Part shown: piece by piece, positions 1-8,714 of the stretch
Layout of the letters: each line of letters begins with the position of its first letter
How positions within the stretch are numbered: position 1 is the stretch's first letter
NCBI RefSeq assembly: GCF_042432445.1
Contig: NZ_JBHLXE010000038.1
Span: forward strand, 7,031-71,030
Reading direction: 5' to 3'
Length of the DNA: 64,000 nucleotides
Origin: Thorsellia kenyensis
GTDB lineage: Bacteria; Pseudomonadota; Gammaproteobacteria; Enterobacterales; Thorselliaceae
Position numbers and translations under genes: made by a program
The notes under the pieces: model-generated
Databases searched by the model: none
What the model was told of the DNA's origin: nothing
What the model saw: the letters and a program-made list of their open reading frames with translations, nothing else

Positions 1-144
1 TTCCCATACGGAATGGATAAGAGTATGGAAAAATCAATGATTTTCTTTCAAACGCAAAATTTTTTAGACGAAATGTTAAATAAAAACTTCTTGGGGGGCG
101 CTTATATTTCATACTTGGTTTATAAGAAAAAGACAGCAATTTGA
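1..144 (+). CDS. 3' end of an unrecognised gene, cut by the window edge
   Basis: Frame 1 is open from the first base to a TGA at 142-144 and encodes 47 residues ending in LVYKKKTAI. The composition (FPYGMDKSM..., then a mixed hydrophobic tail) looks like real protein and the frame has no stop, but only the C-terminus is visible and I do not recognise the family. It converges on ugpQ, which ends 69 bp away on the other strand. It could be chance, since 47 open codons in AT-rich DNA is not decisive. Confidence 0.35.
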   Translation, partial: FPYGMDKSMEKSMIFFQTQNFLDEMLNKNFLGGAYISYLVYKKKTAI

Positions 145-212
145 GGCTATAATTTAACTTCTTGCCTGCTGCTATCTGCCGTCTATTTCTGTCTAAATTA
201 TTGCATACCTAA

Positions 213-971
213 CTAGGGTTTAATTAAGGTCGTTTCATCTGTACATATCGCATCAATGCCTAATTCAAGTAAGTATTTTGCTCGTTCTAAGTCATTAACT
301 GTATATACAAAAACAAATAACCCTAATGCTTTAATTTCAGCTAAACGCTCAGTAGTAATGAGAGTATGATTGAGATGAATGGCTATGATCCCTCCTTCTT
401 TTGTCCTAAGTGGTTCAATGAGTGTTTGCCAATCATTTTTCCATTCATGCATCAAATATCCTAACCATAACTTAGGTTGAGCGTTTTTAACTGCAATTAG
501 CGTGTCAATCGAAAATGAAGAAATTAACGGAGGAAGTGAATGATCTTTGAATAAATTGACAACTTGATCGGCAATTATTTTTCCTGTGTACTCATCAAGC
601 CCATTTGCAGGTTTAATTTCGATATTGACAGCTAAGTCTAGTTTTTTGGTACACTTAGCGATATCGCCTAAAGTGGGTATAGGTTCACCTTTAAAGGCTT
701 CACTATGCCATAAACCGGCATCTAACTTGCTCAATGTATGCCATGACGTCTCTGATGCTAATGCCTTTAAATTAGCCGTTCTTTCTAGGCTATCATCATG
801 TAACAAGAATGCTACATCATCAGCTGAGAGTGTAACATCAAATTCAACCATTTTGTGACCTTGTTTGGCGCCTAACTCCATTGCAGCAAGAGTATTTTCA
901 GGAGCATGCTTACCCGCACCTCTGTGCGCAACAACCTTTGGGAAGGGCCAGTGAATACCATTAAATTCCAT
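213..971 (-). CDS. ugpQ: Cytoplasmic glycerophosphodiester phosphodiesterase
   Basis: Hydrolyses glycerophosphodiesters to sn-glycerol-3-phosphate and an alcohol. The 252-residue protein has the GDPD-family motifs: His16-Arg17 in VAHRGAG, Glu25-Asn26-Thr27, the metal-binding Glu43 and Asp45 in EFDV, and His58 in LLHDDSLERT. There is no signal peptide, which separates it from periplasmic GlpQ, and the length fits UgpQ (about 250). It is the last gene of the ugpB-A-E-C-Q set, 135 bp downstream of ugpC, so hydrolysis would occur on diesters brought in by the transporter. The start is supported by continuous homology-like sequence from residue 1. Confidence 0.93.
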   Translation of the reverse strand: MEFNGIHWPFPKVVAHRGAGKHAPENTLAAMELGAKQGHKMVEFDVTLSADDVAFLLHDDSLERTANLKALASETSWHTLSKLDAGLWHSEAFKGEPIPTLGDIAKCTKKLDLAVNIEIKPANGLDEYTGKIIADQVVNLFKDHSLPPLISSFSIDTLIAVKNAQPKLWLGYLMHEWKNDWQTLIEPLRTKEGGIIAIHLNHTLITTERLAEIKALGLFVFVYTVNDLERAKYLLELGIDAICTDETTLIKP

Positions 972-1106
972 ATTAAAATCCTTATTTGTAAGTATATTAT
1001 ATTAAATAAAACGTGAGTTATGATATAGTTTTACTCTGCGGTAAATGGCTACACCTATTTTTATCATCACACTGTCAGATGTTCAAACAATATTTTGGAC
1101 GCTTAA

Positions 1107-2333
1107 CTAAAAAATAGTATCAATTCTTTTACCTGATATAGGATCAAAGCAATAACAATTATTTTTAGCAATTGAAAGTGAAATCTTATCGCCTATTGTA
1201 GGTTTTATATCATGGGCGGCTCTTATCAAAATGGTTTGGCCTGCAATTTTAGAATATATCAAATTGTCAGCACCTAAATGTTCAACTAATTCCACAATAC
1301 ATTCTTTAAAAATAATCATGTCTTTTTTGTTTTTATCACTTACGCAATCTTTATCCTGCCTAAATGAATTTTCATCAATAGCCTTAATTTCGTTATTGAT
1401 ATTTTTAGCATCGGTAGGGGGAGTTAATCCCTCATGGTTCAATATTTTAAAATGCTCAGGTCTTACACCTAAAATTAGCTTACATATTTTTTCCCTACGT
1501 TGAATTTGTAAATTCTTTACCAAAATCTCAGCATCCTCTTGCTCAGAGTCATCGCATTCATTTATTAAGAATATTTTGTTGATATCTGGGTAAAGCTGGA
1601 TATTTAACAAATTCATGGCTGGTGAACCAATAAAACTTGCAACAAAAGTGGATTGAGGATTGTGGTATAAATCTTCTGGGGTTCCTATCTGTTCGGCTAT
1701 CCCTGCATTCATAATGATGACTCTATCAGCTAAAGTCATTGCCTCTACTTGATCATGTGTTACATAAAGGCTTGTTACACCTAATCTGCCCTGAAGTGCT
1801 TTTAACTCAAGTCTCATTTGTACACGCAATTTTGCATCTAGGTTTGAAAGTGGTTCATCAAACAAAAAAACAGAGGGTTTACGCACAATAGCGCGGCCCA
1901 TAGCAACTCTTTGTCTTTGCCCTCCAGAGAGTTCTTTAGGTTTACGGGTTAACAATTCTTCAAGAGATAATATACCAGCAACTTCTTTAACTTTTTTTTC
2001 TATTTCACTTTTTAGTTCGCCTCTGATTTTTAGTCCATAAGCTATATTATCGAATACACTCATGTGGGGATAAAGCGCATAGTTTTGGAAAACCATGGCA
2101 ATTTGTCTATCTTTAGGTTCATCTTGCGTCACATTTTTGCCATCAATCCATATTTCTCCTGAAGTCGTTTGTTCTAATCCTGCAACCATTCTAAGCAAGG
2201 TTGATTTTCCGCAGCCAGAAGGGCCTACAATAACAATAAATTCCCCATCCTCAATTTCAACATCAAGAGGCTGAATAATCTGTTTGGTACCATCATAACT
2301 TTTTGTGATTTTTTTTAATGACAGAAATGACAT
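1107..2333 (-). CDS. ugpC: sn-glycerol-3-phosphate ABC transporter ATP-binding protein
   Basis: Energises glycerol-3-phosphate/glycerophosphodiester import with UgpA and UgpE at the inner membrane. Walker A GPSGCGKST lies at residues 37-45, the signature LSGGQRQ at 135-141 and Walker B VFLFDEP near 155-161; the rest is a MalK-type regulatory domain. At 408 residues it is about 50 longer than usual UgpC (about 356). The extra residues sit in the C-terminal domain as two hydrophilic Asp/Glu/Lys/Asn-rich stretches, one near residue 260 and one near 310-340. The catalytic domain looks intact. It lies 204 bp downstream of ugpE. UgpC could be assigned as a generic MalK-type ATPase, but the operon settles the name. 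Confidence 0.92.
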   Translation of the reverse strand: MSFLSLKKITKSYDGTKQIIQPLDVEIEDGEFIVIVGPSGCGKSTLLRMVAGLEQTTSGEIWIDGKNVTQDEPKDRQIAMVFQNYALYPHMSVFDNIAYGLKIRGELKSEIEKKVKEVAGILSLEELLTRKPKELSGGQRQRVAMGRAIVRKPSVFLFDEPLSNLDAKLRVQMRLELKALQGRLGVTSLYVTHDQVEAMTLADRVIIMNAGIAEQIGTPEDLYHNPQSTFVASFIGSPAMNLLNIQLYPDINKIFLINECDDSEQEDAEILVKNLQIQRREKICKLILGVRPEHFKILNHEGLTPPTDAKNINNEIKAIDENSFRQDKDCVSDKNKKDMIIFKECIVELVEHLGADNLIYSKIAGQTILIRAAHDIKPTIGDKISLSIAKNNCYCFDPISGKRIDTIF

Positions 2334-2537
2334 ATCTTTTCCTTATATAAATAAGATATAAAAATTTATATATTAATCCCTATAACGAGTGATTTTTTAT
2401 ATCAGTGATTAGTTAGTTGCTAACATTTTATGTTGGCTTTGATCCTAAAAACATATCAGAACTAAAAGCGTATCAGTACTAAAAGCATATGAGGATGTAT
2501 GCTGTTATCTATAAAGCAAACAAGTGCTCATGGTTAT

Positions 2538-3386
2538 CTATTTTTCAGCGTCTACCAGTCCTTTTACAAACCATCGCTGCATGACAAGCACTATGCTGAT
2601 TGGCGGCAATAATGTTAATAACATGGCTGCCATGACTTGATTCCACTGAGTAGGAACACCATCATGAGTAATCATGTTTTTTATACCTGCCACAGCAGTA
2701 CCTAAATCGGCTTTTGTGATCACTAATAGTGGCCAAAGGTATTGATTCCATCCATAGATAAATGTAATTACAAATAAAGCAGCAATATTTGTTTTAGACA
2801 GTGGTATCACAATATCAATAAAAAATCGCATCGCTGAAGCGCCATCAATTTTAGCAGCCTCTATCAGTTCATTCGGCAAGGTTAGAAAAAATTGCCTGAA
2901 TAAAAACGTCGCTGTCGCAGAAGCTATTAAGGGTAAAGTTAATCCTGTATAACTATTTAGCATGTTAAGATCGGCAATGACTTCAATGGTTGGAAATATT
3001 CTTACTTCAACCGGTAGCATTAATGTAATGAATATAAGGAAAAAACAAAAATTTCTAAAAGGAAAGCGGAAGAAAACGACAGCAAAGGCTGAGAGCATTG
3101 AGACAACAATTTTACCAATCGTAATAATAAACGCCATTAAAAAACTATTCACTAACATTAACCAAAATGGCCTTGTGCTATCACCTCCGACACCATTTAG
3201 TAATATGTTTTTTAAATTTTCAATAAAATGGCCACGAGGTATGAGAGGAGCGATTTCAGTAAATACCTGAGAATCATTTAAAGTGCTCATAACAAAAGCA
3301 ACATACAGTGGAAAACATATTATCAAAATAGCTAAGCCTATCATTATATGAGCAAAAATATCAAATAGTGGACGTTTTTCTATCAT
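2538..3386 (-). CDS. ugpE: sn-glycerol-3-phosphate ABC transporter permease UgpE
   Basis: Inner-membrane permease half of the Ugp importer. The 282 residues contain about six hydrophobic segments and the EAA loop EAAKIDGA at residues 176-183, which docks on the ATPase, and end with the family-typical VMQRWFVKGLVDAEK-like tail. It overlaps ugpA by 4 bp (3383-3386), so the two permease genes are probably translationally coupled. The length matches E. coli UgpE (281). Confidence 0.95.
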   Translation of the reverse strand: MIEKRPLFDIFAHIMIGLAILIICFPLYVAFVMSTLNDSQVFTEIAPLIPRGHFIENLKNILLNGVGGDSTRPFWLMLVNSFLMAFIITIGKIVVSMLSAFAVVFFRFPFRNFCFFLIFITLMLPVEVRIFPTIEVIADLNMLNSYTGLTLPLIASATATFLFRQFFLTLPNELIEAAKIDGASAMRFFIDIVIPLSKTNIAALFVITFIYGWNQYLWPLLVITKADLGTAVAGIKNMITHDGVPTQWNQVMAAMLLTLLPPISIVLVMQRWFVKGLVDAEK

Positions 3387-4267
3387 TGGTAACTTACTCT
3401 CTTTTCAACATATTTAAATTGAATTAGCGTTAAAATGCCTACAAATATCATTAAAATTATTGATTGAGCTGCAGAGATTGATAAATCCAATCCAGTCATC
3501 CCATCACGGTAAATTTTATAAATTAAAGTCGTGGTAGCCTGAACTGGTCCACCTTGAGTTGCTGCATCTATAACAGCAAATGTTTCAAAAAAAGCATAGA
3601 CAATATTGATAATAAGAAGAAAAAAACTCATCGGAGCAATTAAAGGGATAGATACGGTAAAAAATCGTCGTACAGGGCCAGCACCCTCTACAGCAGCAGC
3701 TTCTATTAAGGATTTAGGTACGGATTGAAGTGCAGCTAAGAAAAAGAGGAAGTTATAACTGATTTGTTTCCAAACGGACGCTAATACAACTAATGTCATG
3801 GCTTGAGTGTTGTCCTGTGCATGACTCCATACGATTCCATTTGACTCTAAAAAACGCATTATTACCCCAAAGCCAGGATTAAACATAAAACTCCACAATA
3901 CACCTGCTATAGCGGGTGCTACAGCGTAGGGTAATATAAAGAGTGTTCTATAGAGCATTTTTCCTTTGATGACATAATCGACCAATGCAGCAAAAAAAAG
4001 AGAAGTAGCTAAACCTATACCTGCGACTAAGAGTGTAAAAATTGCAGTGGTTTTAAAAGATTGTAAATAATATCTATCATTAAATAATTCAGAAAAGTTA
4101 TCTAATCCAACGAATGTGCTTGATTGGCCAAATGGATCTACGGCTTGAACCGAAAAAATCATGGTTTTAGCCGCTGGCCAAATAAAAAAAATAACTGTGA
4201 TTAATATTTGTGGTGCCAACAATAAATAAGGCAAACACTTATTTTTAAAAAAAGGGCGGGTGTTCAT
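3383..4267 (-). CDS. ugpA: sn-glycerol-3-phosphate ABC transporter permease UgpA
   Basis: Second permease subunit of the Ugp importer, 294 residues with about six membrane segments and the EAA motif EAAAVEGAG at residues 189-197. The length matches the family (295 in E. coli). It partners UgpE, UgpC and the binding protein UgpB encoded 218 bp upstream. The gap to ugpB holds a 7-bp tandem repeat array, annotated separately. Confidence 0.95.
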   Translation of the reverse strand: MNTRPFFKNKCLPYLLLAPQILITVIFFIWPAAKTMIFSVQAVDPFGQSSTFVGLDNFSELFNDRYYLQSFKTTAIFTLLVAGIGLATSLFFAALVDYVIKGKMLYRTLFILPYAVAPAIAGVLWSFMFNPGFGVIMRFLESNGIVWSHAQDNTQAMTLVVLASVWKQISYNFLFFLAALQSVPKSLIEAAAVEGAGPVRRFFTVSIPLIAPMSFFLLIINIVYAFFETFAVIDAATQGGPVQATTTLIYKIYRDGMTGLDLSISAAQSIILMIFVGILTLIQFKYVEKRVSYQ

Positions 4268-4380
4268 AGTTAACCATTTTTGAAAAGTTAAAAAAATTAA
4301 AGAGGTTAATCATTTTTGCGTGGTATAAGCAAAGAAGCCTATTAACTCTATCTGCTTTGAGCTTAGCTAATAACTAAAAG

Positions 4381-4415
4381 TTAACAATTAACAATTAACA
4401 ATTAACAATTAACAA
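4381..4415. repeat. Tandem repeat, five copies of TTAACAA
   Basis: Five perfect head-to-tail copies of TTAACAA, followed by decayed units TTAGCGA and TTAAAAC. The array lies in the ugpB-ugpA intercistronic gap. Its reverse complement (TTGTTAA) forms a second array at 38971-38998. Copy number could vary by slippage, which would change the mRNA spacing between ugpB and ugpA. Confidence 0.9.
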
Positions 4416-4485
4416 TTAGCGATTAAAACTTATAACTTTTAACTTAAAACTAAAAGCAGAATAGAGTATTTACCAGAAAAATGCG

Positions 4486-5823
4486 TTATTGATTAGATTT
4501 TTCAAATCTTCTTAGCTGTTGATTAGCTCTCGTATTGATGTCATTAAGTGCGCTCTCTGGTGATTTTTGCCCAGTTAAAACTGCTTCAAATTCTTCATCT
4601 GCGATTTGGCGAATTTGAGTCATATTACCTAAACGTAACCCGCGTGTATGAGGGAGGGGTTCTTTGAATAATAATTGCTCTATAGCGACATTTGCACCTG
4701 GATTTTTATCATAAAATCCTTGTTGTTTTGTTAATTCATATCCGGCCAGTGTGACAGGGACATATCCCGTGTTTTGATGCCAGCGCGCTGCATTTTCAGG
4801 TAAAGCAAGATAACTTAAAAAAGCAGCAATGCCCTTATAGGTATCTTCTGATTTATCTTTCATGACCCAGAGGCTTGCGCCTCCTATCATTGTATTTTGA
4901 GGGGCACTGCTTATCCCTTCTAAATAAGGTAAGAATCCCATACCTAATTCGAATTTGGCGTTAGCTTCAATACTACCGCGGGAGCCAGATGAACCTGTAA
5001 ATATTCCACAATCGCCGTTATAGAACTTTTCCATCCCTTCATCCCTACGGCCAAAATATTGTAAGGTTTTATCTTTATTCATTTGGTTTAAAAAATTTAG
5101 AAAATTAATATGGTTTGCTGTATTAACTTGTAACTCAGCCGAAAGACCGTCATAACCATTATTTAAAGTCGCAAAAGGTAAACCGTGCCAAGCACTAAAA
5201 TTTTCAAGATGTACCCAAGGAGCATTACTGAACGTATATCCGCAGCTCATTCCTGATTCTAAGAGTTTTTTTGCATGTGTTTCAACTTCTTGCCAGGTTT
5301 TAGGGGGCGTTTTTGGATCTAATCCTGCTTTTTTATAGGCATCTTTATTGTAGTATAGAACGGGCGTAGAGCTGTTAAATGGCATGGAAAGCATTCTGCC
5401 GCTTTGGCTGTCAGTATAATAAGATCGCACCGTATCTACATAGAGTGATTCATCAAATGGCAAATTGGCCTTTTCGAAAACTTCATATACCGGAACAATC
5501 GCATTACTAGATATCATAGTTGCTGTTCCTACTTCATAAACTTGTAAGATTTCTGGTGATTCGCCAGTTCTGATCGCAGCAATACCGGCAGTAATAGTTT
5601 CATCATAATTTCCTTTATAAACTGCACTGACTTCAAAATCATTTTGCGATGCATTGAATTGTTGAACTAACCCATTAACTTCTTCACCTAATTGACCTGA
5701 CATCGCATGCCAAAAGGTAATATCTGTTTTTGCTTCGACAAAAGACGCTGACGTGAGTGAAGCCACGATGAGAGAATAAAGGCCAACTTTTTTGAGTGAA
5801 TTAATTGATAAAATAGAATCCAT
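4486..5823 (-). CDS. ugpB: sn-glycerol-3-phosphate/glycerophosphodiester binding protein
   Basis: Periplasmic substrate-binding protein of the Ugp importer. It has an N-terminal signal peptide of about 31 residues ending near SFVEA, then a mature domain starting TDITFWHAMSG. From memory it follows E. coli UgpB closely throughout, for example LQVYEVGTATM, FNSSTPVLYYNKDA, IGGASLWVM and the C-terminal LLRRFEKS; the length is 445 against 438. The start is supported by a strong AAAGGAG Shine-Dalgarno just upstream. It is the first gene of the operon, and a Pho-box-like site lies about 80 bp upstream. Confidence 0.97.
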   Translation of the reverse strand: MDSILSINSLKKVGLYSLIVASLTSASFVEAKTDITFWHAMSGQLGEEVNGLVQQFNASQNDFEVSAVYKGNYDETITAGIAAIRTGESPEILQVYEVGTATMISSNAIVPVYEVFEKANLPFDESLYVDTVRSYYTDSQSGRMLSMPFNSSTPVLYYNKDAYKKAGLDPKTPPKTWQEVETHAKKLLESGMSCGYTFSNAPWVHLENFSAWHGLPFATLNNGYDGLSAELQVNTANHINFLNFLNQMNKDKTLQYFGRRDEGMEKFYNGDCGIFTGSSGSRGSIEANAKFELGMGFLPYLEGISSAPQNTMIGGASLWVMKDKSEDTYKGIAAFLSYLALPENAARWHQNTGYVPVTLAGYELTKQQGFYDKNPGANVAIEQLLFKEPLPHTRGLRLGNMTQIRQIADEEFEAVLTGQKSPESALNDINTRANQQLRRFEKSNQ

Positions 5824-5900
5824 ATTGATCTCCTTTTAAATGTTTTTATTCTAATAGGTGTTTTAACACTTCAATTATCGAAATATAAGATGTAATTTTT

Positions 5901-5918
5901 ATTACAATTTGATGATAG
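5901..5918 (-). promoter_or_regulatory. Pho-box-like site upstream of ugpB
   Basis: On the minus strand the sequence CTATCATCAAATTGTAAT fits the PhoB box layout of two CTGTCAT-like heptamers separated by 4 AT-rich bases: 6/7 in the first half (CTATCAT) and 5/7 in the second (TTGTAAT). A TTATAT -10-like element follows about 12 bases downstream, close to the usual Pho promoter spacing. The site is 78 bp before the ugpB start. E. coli ugp is a PhoB regulon operon; binding here is inferred. Confidence 0.5.
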
Positions 5919-6299
5919 TTTTATGTAAGTTAAAATTGGATAGAAACAATTTAGGGCTTTAGCTTTTAACATAGCGACATTCAGTTAAATAAAGGAGGAT
6001 AGAATTGATTAAATTAGTTTAAGTGAGTTAATGGTTACATGAAATTTTATTACTTCACAAATCACACCTAAGTTTTTATTCAAATAAATAAACTGAGTAT
6101 TTAAAGGTCAAACTGCTGAGAAGTACCTTACTAATGATATAAAAAGGTAAGGTATCTTATTTTTAAAAAATCTTAAGAGTAGATAGGAAATTTAAATGAG
6201 AGGAGAACTGTAGGGAACAACAAGTGAAATGAAATATGTGACAAATAGTATAAAAAAGAGGCTAAAAAAGAGGCTAAAAAATGTATACAATCTTTTTAA

Positions 6300-6343
6300 C
6301 TTACCACTTAAACTCAGCAAAAGTAAAGTAATTAAGTGGTAAG
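6300..6343 (-). terminator. Perfect 12-bp inverted repeat after the permease gene
   Basis: CTTACCACTTAA at 6300-6311 pairs exactly with TTAAGTGGTAAG at 6332-6343 across a 20-base loop. It begins 12 bp beyond the stop codon of the minus-strand permease gene, where a transcription terminator is expected. No uninterrupted U-tract follows, so it may instead stabilise the mRNA 3' end. Confidence 0.45.
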
Positions 6344-6355
6344 TCCAGCTATAAT

Positions 6356-7729
6356 TTATTTTGAATTATGCTTGTAGAATTGTGAATCTTTAAATGCGGT
6401 TTTCATTAGTATGTAGTAGGAAATTCCGCCTAACACAAAACCGATTATCCAAGCAAGTTTCACAAAGATCAGTGCAGGAATAGCGCCAATTAACATAGCT
6501 ATGATAGCACCAGGATTAATCCCTTTGAAAACACCTTCTGAATTGTAGAGCTCTTGGATGTTTACCTGTTGATTTCTCAGGATGAAGTAGTCAACTAAAA
6601 GAATAGAAACTATAGGACCTAAAAACGCGGAATAAATTAAGATGAAATATCCTAGTCCTTTGGCAGATTCTTCATTAACTAATATCCATGGGAAGGTACA
6701 ACCTGCTAATATCCCTGTGATTATAACAGCATAACGATATTTCAATTTAGTTAAGAGGGTTATTACATAGGTAGGGGGAATGATATTCGCGACCATATTA
6801 ACTGCAATTGCACCAAGTACTATAAATAAAGAAACAGCTACAGTGATATAATCATTGTTAACTATTTTAGGGAAGGCAACAACAGGATTGGAAATACCCG
6901 TTACTGAAGCAAGCATTGCACCGATTGCTAATACAAACCCATAAGCAATTACAATAGGAACGAAATAAAGTAAGGCACGTTTAGTATCACTGATCCCTTT
7001 TTTAAGCTCTCTTGAATAATCAGCAGCACTTAAGAATATGGCAGCATAGTTACCCATAAACATCATAATAAAAGCAAAAAATTCAATACCCCAAGTGCCT
7101 TTAGTATCTATCCAGCGCTCTTTAATTACCGTACTATGTTCCGCCATTAGAATATAAAAAACATAGATGAGTGCAGAGAGAATCACGATTGAAACAATCA
7201 TTTCAACCCATTTGACTGCATGGAAACCATACATCGATAAACCGATTTGGATGGCCTGCAAAATGAAAAAACAAATAAATGCGTTATCAAAGGTATGGCC
7301 ACTTAGTACTTTTAATATTTCATTAAGAGCACTGGCTCCTATCCAACTTTGAAAACCATACCAAACGATGGCAGGTATTCCCCTTAGGAGTGAGGATACT
7401 ACAGCACCTTTTATCCCGAAAGAGAGCCTTAATTGAATAACATAAGGCACACCAGTTTTGTAACCAAATCTATCGTTTAATGCAAAAAGCGTCGATATAA
7501 TACCGATAGCAACAAGCGCTGCGACAAAGGTTTGATATGCATTCATGACAGCAACACCAGCCACGACTAGACCAGCACCTAAGGTCATATTTCCTAGATT
7601 AACTCCATCTCCTAACCACATACAGATGTAATCCATGCCTGAAACTGTTCTGTCAGTTTTGGGGAGTAGTGATTGATCAACATCTGTTGACAAAGAGGCA
7701 TTATTTTCTGTTGATTGGTTATTTTTCAT
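6356..7729 (-). CDS. NCS1-family permease, probable allantoin transporter
   Basis: A 457-residue polytopic membrane protein of the nucleobase:cation symporter-1 family (PucI/AllP/CodB relatives). Residues 30-60 contain the typical MDYICMWLGDGVNLGNM start of the transport core, and about 12 hydrophobic segments follow, with family features such as the GIPAIVWYGFQSWIGA stretch. It is divergent from allE, and the downstream genes degrade allantoin, so allantoin is the likely substrate; cytosine, uracil or hydantoin cannot be excluded from sequence. A hairpin lies immediately downstream. E. coli's equivalent is ybbW/allP. Confidence 0.82.
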   Translation of the reverse strand: MKNNQSTENNASLSTDVDQSLLPKTDRTVSGMDYICMWLGDGVNLGNMTLGAGLVVAGVAVMNAYQTFVAALVAIGIISTLFALNDRFGYKTGVPYVIQLRLSFGIKGAVVSSLLRGIPAIVWYGFQSWIGASALNEILKVLSGHTFDNAFICFFILQAIQIGLSMYGFHAVKWVEMIVSIVILSALIYVFYILMAEHSTVIKERWIDTKGTWGIEFFAFIMMFMGNYAAIFLSAADYSRELKKGISDTKRALLYFVPIVIAYGFVLAIGAMLASVTGISNPVVAFPKIVNNDYITVAVSLFIVLGAIAVNMVANIIPPTYVITLLTKLKYRYAVIITGILAGCTFPWILVNEESAKGLGYFILIYSAFLGPIVSILLVDYFILRNQQVNIQELYNSEGVFKGINPGAIIAMLIGAIPALIFVKLAWIIGFVLGGISYYILMKTAFKDSQFYKHNSK

Positions 7730-8714
7730 TATCTTTATCCTTAATCGAATAGCATGAATATTCGAGTTTTCTCATCAATAACTTAAAATCTAAGTATTAA
7801 ATAAGTAGTTAGTCTACAACGGCTTCAAATAAACACAGTGTCGGTTCTAAAAGTAACACCTTGGTTAATTGTAAAAAGAAATTTGCTTTATGTTTACTTC
7901 CTTTAGTTAGGCGAAGCACCTACTTAAGCTAAAGAAAATTAGACTAAATTGCAAATTATTTTATTAAAAATATGATGTAGTTATCAATAAACCATTTTTT
8001 TAACGTTGAATTCATTTTCTATTTAAAATTTCGCTCTGTTTCTTGTATAGTCTGACATAAGTTACTAGATAACTAAAACAATTAATTTTAACAATTAGTT
8101 TTCGTTAATTGCATATAATCCCAAAAGGTTGATTTTAATAACAGGATAAGCAGGATAAGCAGGATAAGCAGGATTGATTCAGACTAACGATGCATTACCA
8201 AGTAATTCTTACATTTACTGTAAGGATCATACATGGTTTGTACTTGGGTATATTTTCAGTCGATGAGTTTCATTTTAAGTGTTTTTAAATATCAGTGCGC
8301 TGGTATTTATATACCTGTAATTGTAATAGTTATAGTTCACATTTTTATTCATCAACTATTTGAAATGGGGATCAACAGCTGTTTATTAGCAAATTTGATT
8401 ACTCTTTTTAATGAATACGTGCATATTATTTTTAATAACAAAAATAGCAAGCTATGGTTTGTTGCACAGAGTGGTCTGGTATAAGTGGTCTGGTATAAAT
8501 TGGTTGAAAGAGTTTTATAGATGCAGGGACAATTTTTTACGGTTGTCATGAAAAGTGTTCAGTAAACATCCCCTTAAACAGAATTATGCTGAATAGTGAT
8601 TGCTCATTTTGATATTTTGCGTTAAGTTTAATTACACTATCTATTACTTTAGTATCTATTAGGTTATGATATTGGGTTATGAATTTCTATTAATTGATGT
8701 CTAAGGAGTATTTT
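7730..8714. other. Long divergent intergenic region between the permease gene and allE
   Basis: About 985 bp, unusually long for a divergent promoter pair. It contains a 9-bp tandem repeat (8143-8174) and a 14-bp direct duplication (GTGGTCTGGTATAA at 8471-8484 and 8485-8498). The weak open frames here lack ribosome sites and recognisable sequence. I see no AllR/AllS-type regulator gene, so control of the pathway must be encoded elsewhere. Confidence 0.65.
8143..8174. repeat. Tandem repeat, AGGATAAGC x3 plus a partial copy
   Basis: Three perfect 9-bp units (8143-8151, 8152-8160, 8161-8169) are followed by AGGAT. It lies in the divergent promoter region about 540 bp before allE, so length changes could affect spacing of regulatory elements. 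No function is visible. Confidence 0.88.

Larger units (their letters stand above)
5824..6355. other. Intergenic region between ugpB and the NCS1 permease gene
   Basis: About 530 bp of AT-rich sequence without a convincing gene. It holds the Pho-box-like site, a 12-bp direct duplication (AAAAAAGAGGCT at 6252-6263 and 6264-6275), and a hairpin just downstream of the permease gene. Nothing else recognisable. Confidence 0.7.

Noticed and set aside
1231..1503. Plus-strand frame within ugpC
   Set aside because: Opposite-strand shadow of a strongly supported gene.
8233..8484. Open frame of 83 codons in the ureide divergent region
   Set aside because: No ribosome site, low-complexity hydrophobic sequence, overlapped by an equally weak minus-strand frame; looks like chance in AT-rich DNA.
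8471..8498. 14-bp direct duplication as an insertion-sequence target duplication
   Set aside because: The two copies are adjacent, with no element between them.
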